A DNA stretch of 64,000 nucleotides, from positions 1 to 64,000 of the forward strand of contig NZ_JABJVX010000001.1 of NCBI RefSeq assembly GCF_013155465.1, read 5' to 3'. Numbering within the stretch: the stretch's first letter is position 1; each line of letters begins with the position of its first letter. The notes beneath the pieces are model-generated. The model was given only the letters and a program-made list of their open reading frames with translations, was not told the DNA's origin and made no database searches. Made by a program: the position numbers and the translations under genes. Shown one piece after another: positions 32,596-45,420 of the stretch. This stretch comes from Alterinioella nitratireducens (GTDB taxonomy: Bacteria > Pseudomonadota > Alphaproteobacteria > Rhodobacterales > Rhodobacteraceae).

Positions 32596-33855
32596 ATGGA
32601 TACGGAACCGCACAGGCTGGCGCAGCAGAGCATGGCCTTCGTTCTGGCAGGCGGGCGCGGCAGCAGGCTTTACGAGTTGACCGACAGGCGCGCCAAACCG
32701 GCGATGTATTTCGGCGGCAAGAGCCGGATCATCGACTTTGCCCTCTCGAACGCCGTCAATTCGGGCATCCGCCGCATCGGGGTGGCGACGCAATACAAGG
32801 CTCATTCCCTCATTCGCCACCTGCAACGCGGCTGGAGTTTCTTCCGGGCCGAGCGCAATGAATCGCTGGATATCCTGCCCGCCTCGCAGCAGATGAACAA
32901 CGAGAACTGGTACAAGGGCACCGCCGATGCCGTGACCCAGAATATCGAGATCATCCGCGGCTACGGGCCGAAATACATCATCATCCTGGCGGGCGATCAC
33001 ATCTACAAGCAGGACTACGCCAAGATGCTGAAGCATCACGTCGACAGCGGCGCGGATGTGACCGTGGGCTGCATCGAGGTGCCGCGCATGGAGGCGACGG
33101 GGTTCGGCGTGATGGATGTGGATGACAGCGACCGCATCCATGCCTTCGTGGAAAAGCCCGCCGACCCGCCCGCGATGCCGGGGCACCCGGATATGGCGCT
33201 GGCCAGCATGGGGATCTACGTGTTCGAGACCGAATACCTCTGCGACCTGCTGGAAAGGGACGCGCAGGATCCGGGGTCGAACCACGATTTCGGCGGCGAC
33301 ATCATTCCGGGGATCGTCAAGTCGGGCAAGGCCATCGCGCATCCGTTCAGCCGCTCCTGCGTGCGCAGCGGGTTGGAGGAAAAACCCTACTGGCGCGATG
33401 TCGGCACCATCGACGCCTTTTGGCAGGCCAATGTCGATCTGACCGATTTCAGGCCGGAACTGGACCTATACGACAATGAATGGCCGATCTGGACCTATTC
33501 GGAACTGACCGCGCCCGCGAAATTCATCCATGACGAGGAGGGGCGGCGCGGCCACGCGGTCTCCTCGATGGTGTCGGGGGGCTGCATCATTTCCGGCTCA
33601 CGGCTGGATCGCTGCCTGCTGTTTACCGGCGTGCGCACCCATTCCTATTCGGAACTGGAGGCGGTGGTCGCCATGCCCTATGCCGAGATCAAGCGCAACG
33701 CGCATCTGAAAAACGTCGTGATCGACCGGGGCGTCGTCATCCCCGAGGGCCTCGTCGTGGGCCAGGATGCCGAGGAGGATGCGCGCCGCTTCCGCCGCAC
33801 CGGAAACGGCATCTGCCTGATCACGCAACCGATGATCGACCGGCTGGAGGGCTGA
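32596..33855 (+). CDS. glgC: Glucose-1-phosphate adenylyltransferase
   Basis: 419 residues. It makes ADP-glucose, the committed precursor of glycogen, and is usually the allosteric control point. Marks: the nucleotide loop [71 protein letters not shown] and [18 protein letters not shown], followed by a left-handed beta-helix domain with [14 protein letters not shown]. The Arg/Lys-rich N-terminal activator region is present. ATG 32596 stands after GGGAGGGAGA; the extension to 32236 is inside glgB. It precedes glgA by one base. Confidence 0.96.
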   Translation: MDTEPHRLAQQSMAFVLAGGRGSRLYELTDRRAKPAMYFGGKSRIIDFALSNAVNSGIRRIGVATQYKAHSLIRHLQRGWSFFRAERNESLDILPASQQMNNENWYKGTADAVTQNIEIIRGYGPKYIIILAGDHIYKQDYAKMLKHHVDSGADVTVGCIEVPRMEATGFGVMDVDDSDRIHAFVEKPADPPAMPGHPDMALASMGIYVFETEYLCDLLERDAQDPGSNHDFGGDIIPGIVKSGKAIAHPFSRSCVRSGLEEKPYWRDVGTIDAFWQANVDLTDFRPELDLYDNEWPIWTYSELTAPAKFIHDEEGRRGHAVSSMVSGGCIISGSRLDRCLLFTGVRTHSYSELEAVVAMPYAEIKRNAHLKNVVIDRGVVIPEGLVVGQDAEEDARRFRRTGNGICLITQPMIDRLEG

Positions 33856-33856
33856 G

Positions 33857-35287
33857 ATGCGGCTCCTCTTCGTCGCGTCCGAATGCGCGCCTTTCGTCAA
33901 GACCGGCGGGCTGGCCGATGTGATCGGCGCGGTGCCCAAGGCGCTGGCGGGCGTGGGCGCGGAGGTGCGGGTGCTGATCCCGGCCTACCCGGCGCTGGCG
34001 CGGCTGGTGGCGAAGGGCACACCGGTGATGCGCTTCGACGATTTCTTCGGCGGCGCGGGGCGCATCGTGGCGGTAAAGGCCGAGGGGCTGGACCTGCTGC
34101 TTCTGGACGCGCCGCACCTCTTTGACCGGCCCGGCAATATCTACCTGGGCCCCGATGGCAAGGACTGGCCCGACAATGACCTGCGCTTTGGCGCGCTCTC
34201 TTTTGCGGGCGCGCAGGTCGCGCAGCAAGGCTTGGATGGCTGGCAGCCCGATCTGATCCACGCCCACGATTGGCAGGCGGGGCTGGTCCCGGCCTATCTG
34301 CGGCAGGCGGGCGACAGGACGCCGGTGGTCACGACGATCCACAACATCGCCTTTCAGGGCGTGTTCGGGGCCGACCGGCTGGATGCGCTGCGGCTGAAAT
34401 CGGCGCTCTTCACGCAAGAGGGCATCGAATATTACGGGCAGATCAGCTTTCTGAAAGCGGCGCTGCAATTGTCGGATCGGATCACGACGGTCAGCCCGAC
34501 CTATGCCGCCGAGCTGATGACGCCCGAGTTCGGCATGGGCATGGATGGCATCCTGCGCGCGCGGGCGGGCGATCTCACGGGCATCCTCAACGGCATCGAC
34601 CTCGACGCCTGGAGCCCCGACACCGACCCCGACCTGATCGCGCCCTATTCCACCCGCAGCCTCAAGGGCAAGGCGCGGAACCGGGCCGAGGTGATGCGGC
34701 GCTTTGACCTGACCGAAGGCCGCGGCCCGCTTTTCTGCGTCATCAGCCGGTTGACGGCACAAAAGGGGCTGGACCTGTTGCTGGACTGTCTTCCGGGGCT
34801 GGTCGGGCAGGGCGCGAAGCTGGCGCTTCTGGGCAGTGGTGAGCCGGGGCTGGAGCGCGGATTTGTCGGCGCGGCCAGCCGGTTCAAGGGCTCGGTCGGG
34901 ACGATCATCGGCTATGACGAGGCGCTCTCGCACCTCATGCAGGGCGGCAGCGACGCGATCTTGATCCCCTCGCGGTTCGAGCCTTGCGGCCTGACCCAGC
35001 TTTACGGGCTGCGCTACGGTACCCTGCCGGTGGTGGCGCGGACGGGCGGGCTGGCCGACACGGTGATCGACGCCAATGACGCCGGATTGCAGGCGGGCTG
35101 CGCCACCGGGGTCCAGTTCCCGCCGGGAAGCGCCACGATGCTTGGCCATGCGATCGGCCGGACCTGTGCCCTCTATCGGGAGCGGAAGGTTTGGCAGGGC
35201 ATGATGCGCCGCGCGATGCGCCACCCGGTCGGGTGGGACCGTTCGGCGGCGGAGTATCTGGATGTCTACCGCGCGGCGATGGGGTAG
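33857..35287 (+). CDS. glgA: Glycogen synthase (ADP-glucose, GT5)
   Basis: 476 residues. It transfers glucose from ADP-glucose to growing chains. The N-terminal KTGGLADVIGAVPKALAG binds ADP-glucose. Other marks: HDWQAGLVPAYLRQ, TIHNIAFQGVFGAD, SFLKAALQLSDRITTVSPTY, GILNGIDLDAWSP, ISRLTAQKGLDLL, and the catalytic Glu region PSRFEPCGLTQLYGLRYGTLPV. ATG 33857 begins right after the glgC stop (TGAGATG). Full length for GT5; no defect. Confidence 0.96.
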   Translation: MRLLFVASECAPFVKTGGLADVIGAVPKALAGVGAEVRVLIPAYPALARLVAKGTPVMRFDDFFGGAGRIVAVKAEGLDLLLLDAPHLFDRPGNIYLGPDGKDWPDNDLRFGALSFAGAQVAQQGLDGWQPDLIHAHDWQAGLVPAYLRQAGDRTPVVTTIHNIAFQGVFGADRLDALRLKSALFTQEGIEYYGQISFLKAALQLSDRITTVSPTYAAELMTPEFGMGMDGILRARAGDLTGILNGIDLDAWSPDTDPDLIAPYSTRSLKGKARNRAEVMRRFDLTEGRGPLFCVISRLTAQKGLDLLLDCLPGLVGQGAKLALLGSGEPGLERGFVGAASRFKGSVGTIIGYDEALSHLMQGGSDAILIPSRFEPCGLTQLYGLRYGTLPVVARTGGLADTVIDANDAGLQAGCATGVQFPPGSATMLGHAIGRTCALYRERKVWQGMMRRAMRHPVGWDRSAAEYLDVYRAAMG

Positions 35288-35297
35288 AGGCCGGGGC

Positions 35298-37363
35298 ATG
35301 AGCTATCAACTGACAGGCGGACGCCCGACTCGGCTCGGCGCGCATCACGATGGGGCAGGCGTGAATTTCGCCGTGTTCTCGGCCCATGCCGACAAGATGG
35401 AGCTGTGCCTGTTCTCCGAGGACGGCAAGGAGGAACGCGCGCGGATCGTCCTGCCCGAACGCACCGGCCCGGTCTGGCACGGGTATCTTGCGGGCCTGCC
35501 CGTGGGCACCGTCTATGGCTACCGCGCGCATGGGGCATACGCGCCCGAGCGGGGCCACAGGTTCAACGCCAACAAGCTGCTGATGGACCCCTACACGCGG
35601 GAATTGCGCGGCACCTGGACGAATGACCCGGCGACATCGGGATTTGTCGAGGGCGAAGGCGATCTGTCCTTCGACCCGCGCAACTCCGCGCCCTTCGTCG
35701 CGAAATCCGTCGTCTCCGACCCGGCGCTTTTCCAGGGGCTGGCGGCAGGGCGGCATACACCTTCCGACCGCGACCTGATCTATGAAGCGCATCCCAAGGG
35801 TCTGACGCAGACGCACCCGGGCGTGGCGGGCGACCTGCGCGGCACCTATGAGGGGCTGGCCAGCGCGGAGATGCTGGAGCATCTGAGCGCGCTCGGCGTG
35901 CGGGCGGTGGAGCTTCTGCCGGTTCACTCTTTCCTCGACGACCGCTTCCTGACCGAGCGGGGGCTGCGCAATTACTGGGGCTACAACTCGCTCGGCTTCT
36001 TCGCGCCCGAGCCGCGCTATTTCGGACCCGAGGGGCTGATCGGATTCCGCCGTATGGTCGACCGGTTTCACGCAGCCGGCATCGAGGTGATCCTCGACGT
36101 GGTCTATAACCACACCGCAGAAGGGGACGAGTTCGGGCCGACGCTGTGTTACCGGGGCCTCGACAATGCCTCCTACTATCGCCTCATGGCGGGGCAGCCG
36201 CGCCATTACGTCAACGATACCGGCTGCGGCAACACGCTGAATGTCGCGCACCCCTATGTGCTTCGCATGGTGCTGGACAGCCTGCGCTTCTGGGTGGAAT
36301 GCATGGGCGTCGATGGCTTCCGCTTCGACCTTGCCACCACGATGGGGCGCGAGGATCACGGCTTCGACCCGCGCGGCGGGTTCTTCGATGCGCTGCGCCA
36401 GGATCCGGTGCTGGCCGAGGTGCGGATGATCGCCGAGCCCTGGGATATCGGGCCGGGGGGCTACCAGCTTGGCCAGTTCCCGCATGAGTTCGCGGAATGG
36501 AACGACAGCTACCGCGATACGGTCCGGCGCTATTGGCGCAATGATCCGCACAGCGCGCAGGAGCTCGCCGCGCGGCTTCTGGGATCGGCGGATCGCTTCG
36601 ACCGGGACGGACGGCGCGCAACGTCTTCGGTGAATTTCGTCTCGGCCCATGACGGGTTCACGTTGGCCGACCTGACGCGCTATTCCCGCCGCCATAACGA
36701 GGCCAATACCGAGAAGAACCGCGACGGGCATAACAGCAATTACAGCGACAATTGCGGGGTCGAGGGTGAGACCGGTGACCCGCAGATCATCGCCCGCCGC
36801 GCCCGGCGTCAGCGCAATCTGCTGGCGACGCTGTTCCTGTCGCAAGGCACGCCGATGCTGCTGGCGGGCGACGAAATCGGCAATAGCCAGGGCGGCAACA
36901 ACAACGCCTATTGCCAGGATAACGAGACCGGCTGGCTGGATTGGGACCGCGCCGACCGGGGCTTGCAGGGCTTCGTCGCGCATCTGTCCGCATTCCGTCG
37001 CGCCAACCCGGTGCTTCGGCAGACCCGGTTCCTGCATGGCGACACCAGGGCAGATGGGCTGGCGGATGTCGAATGGCGCGATTTCGACGGCGGGCCGCTG
37101 CCCTGGCGCGATCCGGGGCTGGACAACCTGTGCCTGATCCTGCGCGGCGCGGCGGATGCGCCCGAGGGGGAGGCGGGCGCCGCGTTCCTGGTCTTTAACC
37201 GGGGTGATGCAGCGGGCGAGGTTATGCTGCCGGACGCGCCCGAGGGGTCCGCATGGCACCGCGCGGTGGACACCGACCGGCTGGAGCAGGACGCCCGGAT
37301 CGCGCGCGATACGGCGCAAGTCGCGGGCGACAGCGTCGTGGCCTTCATCCTGGCGAAAGCACC

Positions 37364-37367
<4 letters not shown>
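35298..37367 (+). CDS. glgX: Glycogen debranching enzyme
   Basis: 689 residues, GH13 isoamylase-type. It cleaves alpha-1,6 branches left after phosphorylase action. Marks: the CBM48 start GAGVNFAVFSAHADKMELCL, LDVVYNHTAEGDEFGPT, the nucleophile Asp in MGVDGFRFDLATTMGRE, the acid Glu in VRMIAEPWDIGPGGY and the His-Asp of FVSAHDGFTLADL. ATG 35298 follows the glgA stop by 10 bases with AGAGGCCGGGG; the extension to 35262 overlaps glgA. Its stop overlaps the malQ start (ATGA). Confidence 0.94.
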
Positions 37368-40920
<3,553 letters not shown>

Positions 40921-41317
40921 GCGGACACTTCCGCGACGATTCCATCCGATAAAAATGTGGCGTGCGCGTGCGCGGCGTGGTCCCGCGCGGCGTTTCACCT
41001 GCCTGATGGCCGAGTCGCGGCACTCTGACGGCCCTCGCTCCATGCACCATGGCTGACAACCCGGCGCCATGGCCGGAACATTGCGGAAACACAGTTGTGC
41101 CGCAATCTCCGCGCCCCGGAATTCCCGTATGATAAATTCATCTATTTTCAATACCTTAGACCTGCATCATACCCCGGTCTGATACCGTTCAGACCTCGGT
41201 CGGGGGGCACCGGATTCAGACCCTCGGCCGATTTTTTCCGGCCCCCACTCGGGGCAATGTCAGGTCATCGGACGGCTACATCGGTCGTCCACCAACACCC
41301 TTCGCAGGAGACATGAC
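40921..41317. promoter_or_regulatory. 397-base spacer between pgm and flp with dyads and likely pilin promoter
   Basis: No gene is visible. A weak hairpin (GCGCGG 40970-40975, CCGCGC 40983-40988) could end the glg transcript, although no T-tract follows. A stronger dyad, ATTGCGG (41080-41086) / CCGCAAT (41100-41106), encloses a second palindrome CACAGTTGTG (41090-41099); this nested arrangement resembles a regulator site. An AT-rich stretch (GATAAATTCATCTATTTTCA, about 41132-41151) may hold the pilin promoter. Near 41190-41230 CAGACCTCGGTCG and CAGACCCTCGGCCG form a direct repeat. GCAGGAGAC is the flp ribosome binding site. Confidence 0.45.
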
Positions 41318-41548
41318 ATGACGACTTTCAACCTCAAGACCCTCACCGCGCGCTTCACCAAGGACGACTCCGGCGCTACCGCCATCGAATACGGCCTCTT
41401 CGCGGCCCTCATCGCCGCTGCCATCGTCGGCACGGTTGCCACGCTCGGCGGGCAGACCAATTCGGGCTTCACCACGGTCAGCACGGCCCTGTCGGATTCG
41501 GGCATCGAGGCCCCGGCAGAGGGCGGCGAGGAACCCCCGGCACAGTAA
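41318..41548 (+). CDS. flp: Flp-family type IVb pilin
   Basis: 76 residues. A short leader ends at Gly19, followed by ATAIEYGLFAALIAAAIVGT. This gives Glu at +5 and Tyr at +6, the prepilin-peptidase signature of Flp/Fap pilins, and one hydrophobic assembly helix. The C-terminus (GIEAPAEGGEEPPAQ) is acidic and Pro/Glu-rich. It is the major subunit of the Tad pilus used for surface adhesion. It is separated from the downstream cpaE gene by a strong GC hairpin, suggesting that pilin is made in excess of the assembly machine. Confidence 0.95.
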   Translation: MTTFNLKTLTARFTKDDSGATAIEYGLFAALIAAAIVGTVATLGGQTNSGFTTVSTALSDSGIEAPAEGGEEPPAQ

Positions 41549-41566
41549 TCGCCGGTCCTGCGGGCG

Positions 41567-41615
41567 GCGCGCGGGGGCAGGGGCCGGGTTCTCTGGCCAC
41601 CCCCGCCCCGCGCGC
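41567..41615 (+). terminator. Strong GC hairpin between flp and cpaE
   Basis: GCGCGCGGGG (41567-41576) pairs perfectly with CCCCGCGCGC (41606-41615); an inner GGCC/GGCC pair (41582-41585, 41595-41598) can extend it. No T-tract follows, so partial termination or protection of the abundant pilin mRNA is as likely as full termination. Confidence 0.6.
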
Positions 41616-41664
41616 CTGTCCGATCCACCCCACCTCACCCCAGACCCTATCGCGGAGACGACCC

Positions 41665-42858
41665 ATGGCACAGGCCACCCCTTCCCCAACCGACCCCGTC
41701 ACCGCCTATGTCTGCACCGAGCAGGGCGCGGACGTGGTGCGCGCCTTCGCCGCCAATTCGGGCGGCGCGGAACCTGTCTTGCATGGCGGTGGCGTCAGCG
41801 GGGCCGCGCGGCTTTGCGGCGCGGACCAGCGCGGCGGCACCGTGCTGACCGAGATCGGCAACCTGCCCCTGCCGATGGCCTGTGAAAGCGTGACCGAGAT
41901 CCACCGCAGCGGCGCGCGCGTCATCGTCTTCGGAATGCAGGACGATATCGGCACCTATCGCGCCATAAGGCAAGCCGGCGCGCTGGAATATTTCGCCTAT
42001 CCCGTTGACGTGGCCGACATCATCCGCGTGTTGTCCGAGGAAACCGCGAACGATCCCGAACCTGTCAGCGATCCCGCCCTGCGCATCGCCGTCACCGGCA
42101 GCAATGGCGGCGTCGGGGCCAGCCTTCTGGCACAGAACCTGGCCTGGATCTCGGCAACCGCGCGGGGGGGTGAACGGGCCACCGCGCTGGTCGATGGCGA
42201 TCTGGCCTTCGGGTCGGTCGCCTGTGACCTCAACCGTGACACCACACCGGGCTTCCGCGAGGCGCTTGCCGCCCCCGACCGCGTCGATGAGACCTTCCTC
42301 AAGGCCACCATGGACCGCATCACCCCCAATTTCTCGCTCTATTCCGGCCATGGCCGCGCAGTGCCGGATGCCGACGCGCTGGAGGGCGGGCTGACCCGGC
42401 TTCTGCCGCGCCTCTCGGCCAGTTTCCCAACCACCGTGCTGGATGCGCCGCGCGCGCTGATCCTGCGCCGCCCCGACATGGTGCGCCAGTTGCACGCATT
42501 GGTGCTGGTCGTCCCCGGCGGATATGGCGGCATTCACGCCGCAAGCCGCCTGATGGCCCGCCTGCGCGAGGATGCGCCGGATCTTCGGGTCATTCCGGTC
42601 CTGTCCGAGCTGCGCCGGGATGCCGGGCTGCCCAGCAAGGATCTGGCACAGGCCTTCGGGACCGAGATCGCCCATATCCTGCCGCGCGACGACAAGGCCA
42701 TGCTGCGCGCCCATCGGGCGGGCAGACCGCTGGCACAGCACGCGCCCCGGTCGGGCTATGTGCGGGCGGTGTCCGGGCTTTGGTCCGCGCTGTCCTCGCC
42801 TTCGACCCCGGCGGCCGCGAAACAGCGTCGGGGCCTCCTGCGCAGGGCGCGTGCATGA
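41665..42858 (+). CDS. cpaE: CpaE/TadZ-like pilus localisation ATPase homologue
   Basis: 397 residues. A receiver-like N-terminal part (RVIVFGMQDDIGTYRAIRQA, GALEYFAYPVDVADIIRVL) is followed by a MinD/ParA-type domain (IAVTGSNGGVGASLLAQNLA, ALVDGDLAFGSVACDLN, TVLDAPRALILRRPDMVRQL, HALVLVVPGGYGGIHAASRL). The deviant Walker A should read KGGVGKS/T; here it is SNGGVGASL, without either lysine, so ATP hydrolysis is doubtful. TadZ/CpaE places the Tad machine at the pole. The end overlaps cpaF by 4 bases. Confidence 0.88.
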   Translation: MAQATPSPTDPVTAYVCTEQGADVVRAFAANSGGAEPVLHGGGVSGAARLCGADQRGGTVLTEIGNLPLPMACESVTEIHRSGARVIVFGMQDDIGTYRAIRQAGALEYFAYPVDVADIIRVLSEETANDPEPVSDPALRIAVTGSNGGVGASLLAQNLAWISATARGGERATALVDGDLAFGSVACDLNRDTTPGFREALAAPDRVDETFLKATMDRITPNFSLYSGHGRAVPDADALEGGLTRLLPRLSASFPTTVLDAPRALILRRPDMVRQLHALVLVVPGGYGGIHAASRLMARLREDAPDLRVIPVLSELRRDAGLPSKDLAQAFGTEIAHILPRDDKAMLRAHRAGRPLAQHAPRSGYVRAVSGLWSALSSPSTPAAAKQRRGLLRRARA

Positions 42859-44453
42859 CCCTGCATATGGAACAACCCTCGCTCGCCCGCGCGCTGGAAC
42901 AGGTCTTGCTGCTGGCCCGCCAGATCGACGCCGAGACGCTCGGGCCCCAGGACCGCGCCAATGCCGCGATCACCTATGTCGTGGAGCAATCCGGCGGTCT
43001 CTGGCCGTTGGCCCTGCAACGCGAGATCCTGACCCGCGCCACGGCGGCGCTAGAGGATGAGGGCGCGGCGCCGCCCGAAACGCGGGCCGCGGCCCCCGCG
43101 GCCAAGGCACCCACCCCTGACCGGCCCGCCCGCCGTCTGCATCTTGTCGCGCAGCCCGCCGCCCCGGAGCCCGCCCCCGAGGCGATGGACCCCGCGCCGA
43201 TGTTGCACCTGGCCTCGGAGGTCACGCAGGCGCTGTCGAAGCAGATGGATTTTACCGACCTGGCCCGACAGTCGCGGGAAGAGCAGGAGGCCTCGATCCG
43301 CGAGGCCATCACCGCCCTGACCGAGGCGCGCAAGCTGCAACTCAACGGGCGCGAGATTGCCGATCTTGTCGCCTCCGTGCTGGCCGACATGCTCGGCCTC
43401 GGCCCGCTTGAACGCCTGCTGGCCGACGAGGACATCACCGATATCATGGTCAACGGCCCCGCCCAGGTCTATGTGGAGCGCGGCGGCAAGCTGGAACTGA
43501 CGCCCGTGCGTTTTCGCGACAACGCGCATGTCTTCAGCGTCGCGTCCCGCATCGTGGCCGAAGTAGGCCGCCGCATCGACGAGGCGCAGCCGATGGTCGA
43601 TGCACGCCTGAAGGATGGCAGCCGGGTCAATGTCGCGGTGCCGCCGCTGGCGATTGACGGGCCGACCATCACCATCCGCAAATTTCCCAAGAACCCGGTT
43701 CGCCTGGACGCGCTGGTGCAGGGCGGCAGCCTCTCGGCGCAGATGGCGGCGTTCCTGGGTCTGGCCTCGGTCCTGCGCCTCAATGTGCTGATCTCGGGCG
43801 GCACCGGGTCGGGCAAGACGACGCTGTTGAATGCGCTCTCGCAATTCATCCCGGCGGGCGAGCGTGTCGTCACCATCGAGGATGCCGCCGAACTGCGCCT
43901 GCAACAGCCCCATGTCGTGCGCTTTGAGACCCGCCCCCCCAACGTGGAGGGCACCGGCGAGGTCACCATGCGCACACTGGTGCGCAATGCGCTCAGGATG
44001 CGGCCCGACCGGATCATCATTGGCGAGATACGCGGCGACGAGGTGCTGGACCTGATGCAGGCGATGAACACCGGCCATGACGGCTCGATGTCGACGCTGC
44101 ACGCCAATTCCCCGCGCGAGGCGCTGACACGGGTGGAAAGCATGGCGGCGCTGGCGGGCTTTTCGGCGGGAACGGCGGTGATCCGGCGCCAGTTGACCGA
44201 TGCCGTTCACCTGGTGGTTCAGGTCAGCCGGATGCGCGACGGACGCCGCCGCATCACCTCGATCTCGGAGATCGCGGGGATAGCCGGTGACGCCATCATG
44301 CTACAGGAAATCTTCCGCTTCCGCACCGATCCCGACAGCACGCGGGCGGAGGTGCGCGGCGGGTTCGAGTTCTCGGGCTACCGCCCCGACTTCGCCAGTC
44401 GCGCCGCAGAATACGGTCTGGCGGATGAGCTTGACCGGATATTGGAGGGCTGA
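42855..44453 (+). CDS. cpaF: Tad pilus assembly ATPase CpaF/TadA
   Basis: 532 residues. Secretion ATPase of the type II/IV family that powers Flp pilus assembly. Marks: LADEDITDIMVNGPAQVYVE in the N-terminal domain, Walker A ISGGTGSGKTTLLNALSQF, Asp box VVTIEDAAELRLQQPHVVRF, Walker B DRIIIGEIRGDEVLDLMQA and His box GHDGSMSTLHANSPREALTR. An N-terminal extension of about 120 residues rich in Ala and Pro precedes the conserved part. ATG 42855 overlaps the cpaE stop; the frame upstream to 42780 is rejected. Confidence 0.95.
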   Translation: MTLHMEQPSLARALEQVLLLARQIDAETLGPQDRANAAITYVVEQSGGLWPLALQREILTRATAALEDEGAAPPETRAAAPAAKAPTPDRPARRLHLVAQPAAPEPAPEAMDPAPMLHLASEVTQALSKQMDFTDLARQSREEQEASIREAITALTEARKLQLNGREIADLVASVLADMLGLGPLERLLADEDITDIMVNGPAQVYVERGGKLELTPVRFRDNAHVFSVASRIVAEVGRRIDEAQPMVDARLKDGSRVNVAVPPLAIDGPTITIRKFPKNPVRLDALVQGGSLSAQMAAFLGLASVLRLNVLISGGTGSGKTTLLNALSQFIPAGERVVTIEDAAELRLQQPHVVRFETRPPNVEGTGEVTMRTLVRNALRMRPDRIIIGEIRGDEVLDLMQAMNTGHDGSMSTLHANSPREALTRVESMAALAGFSAGTAVIRRQLTDAVHLVVQVSRMRDGRRRITSISEIAGIAGDAIMLQEIFRFRTDPDSTRAEVRGGFEFSGYRPDFASRAAEYGLADELDRILEG

Positions 44454-44457
44454 GGCC

Positions 44458-45420
44458 ATGTCGCAGGAATTGCTTGTTCTGATCGCGGGGTCTGCCACGC
44501 TTGCCCTGCTGGTGCTGGCGGGCCTCGTCCTCAGCGACCGCCGCCGCCGCGCGCATCGCGCCCGTGTCGCGCGGGCACTTTCCGGCCACCGGCCTGACAC
44601 CATTCCAACCGCCACCAAGCCCCGTCAACGGCGTAGCCGCGCGGCCCGGCCCGGTGACCCAGTGGGGCGCAACCTGGCCCGCCTCGACGAGGCGCTGGCC
44701 CGCGCGGGCATGACGGTTTCCGCCGGTGAGGTTCTGACCCAGATCGGCATTGCGGTGCTGGCGCTTTACGCGATCTTCGTGCTGCTCTTGCAGCTGCCCC
44801 TTGTGCAGGCCGTCGCGATGGCCGTGGCGGGCCCTGCGGCTCTGTTGTTGCTGGTGCTGCGCTTCAAGCGGGCCAGGCGGATAGCCGCCTTCACCGCCGG
44901 TCTGCCCGATGCGCTGGACGTCTTCGCGCGGGGGCTCAAGGCGGGGCGACCGGTCGCCGACAGCCTCTCCATCGTGGTGGAAAACGCCCCCGACCCGGTG
45001 CGCGGTGAACTGGCGCGCTGCCGCGATCAGATCAAGATGGGCACCACGCTGGCCGATGCCTTCGCCGATCTCGCCGCGCGGATGCCGACGGCCGAGGCGC
45101 ATTTCTTCGGCGTCGCCACCGCGCTGCAATCGGAAACCGGCGGCAACCTGATCGAGACGATCGAGAACCTTTCGGCGCAGTTGCGCGAACGCCGCAAGCT
45201 GAAGCAGAAGGCGCGCGCGCTGTCCTCCGAGGCACGGGCCAGCGCCATCATCCTGGCCTCGCTGCCCTTTGCCGTCGGGCTGGTGATCTTTCTACTGAAC
45301 GCGGCCTATCTGGATCCGCTCTTCAGCGATCCGCGCGGGCGGGCGATGCTGATCACCGGCATTTGCAGCATCGCACTTGGCATTTTCATGATGGTGCGGA
45401 TGGGCAAGCTCGATGTTTGA
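44458..45420 (+). CDS. tadB: Tad inner-membrane platform protein TadB
   Basis: 320 residues, GspF/T2SSF domain. N-terminal membrane helix (LLVLIAGSATLALLVLAGLV), then a cytoplasmic region, two helices near residues 95-140 and a C-terminal pair (AIILASLPFAVGLVIFLLNA). Marks: LPDALDVFARGLKAGRPVAD, KMGTTLADAFADLAARMPTA and ETGGNLIETIENLSAQLRER. It works with TadC and CpaF as the assembly platform. ATG 44458 follows GGAGGGCTGAGGCC; the extension to 44287 lies in cpaF. Its end overlaps tadC by 8 bases. Confidence 0.94.
   Translation: MSQELLVLIAGSATLALLVLAGLVLSDRRRRAHRARVARALSGHRPDTIPTATKPRQRRSRAARPGDPVGRNLARLDEALARAGMTVSAGEVLTQIGIAVLALYAIFVLLLQLPLVQAVAMAVAGPAALLLLVLRFKRARRIAAFTAGLPDALDVFARGLKAGRPVADSLSIVVENAPDPVRGELARCRDQIKMGTTLADAFADLAARMPTAEAHFFGVATALQSETGGNLIETIENLSAQLRERRKLKQKARALSSEARASAIILASLPFAVGLVIFLLNAAYLDPLFSDPRGRAMLITGICSIALGIFMMVRMGKLDV

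Noticed and set aside
34935-37319. 794-codon minus-strand frame opposite glgX
   Set aside because: Very long but antisense to a complete GH13 enzyme with catalytic residues; no motif of its own.
40970-40988. Terminator for the glg operon
   Set aside because: The 6-base GC stem has no T-tract and similar short stems are frequent in this GC-rich DNA; mentioned only within the spacer entry.
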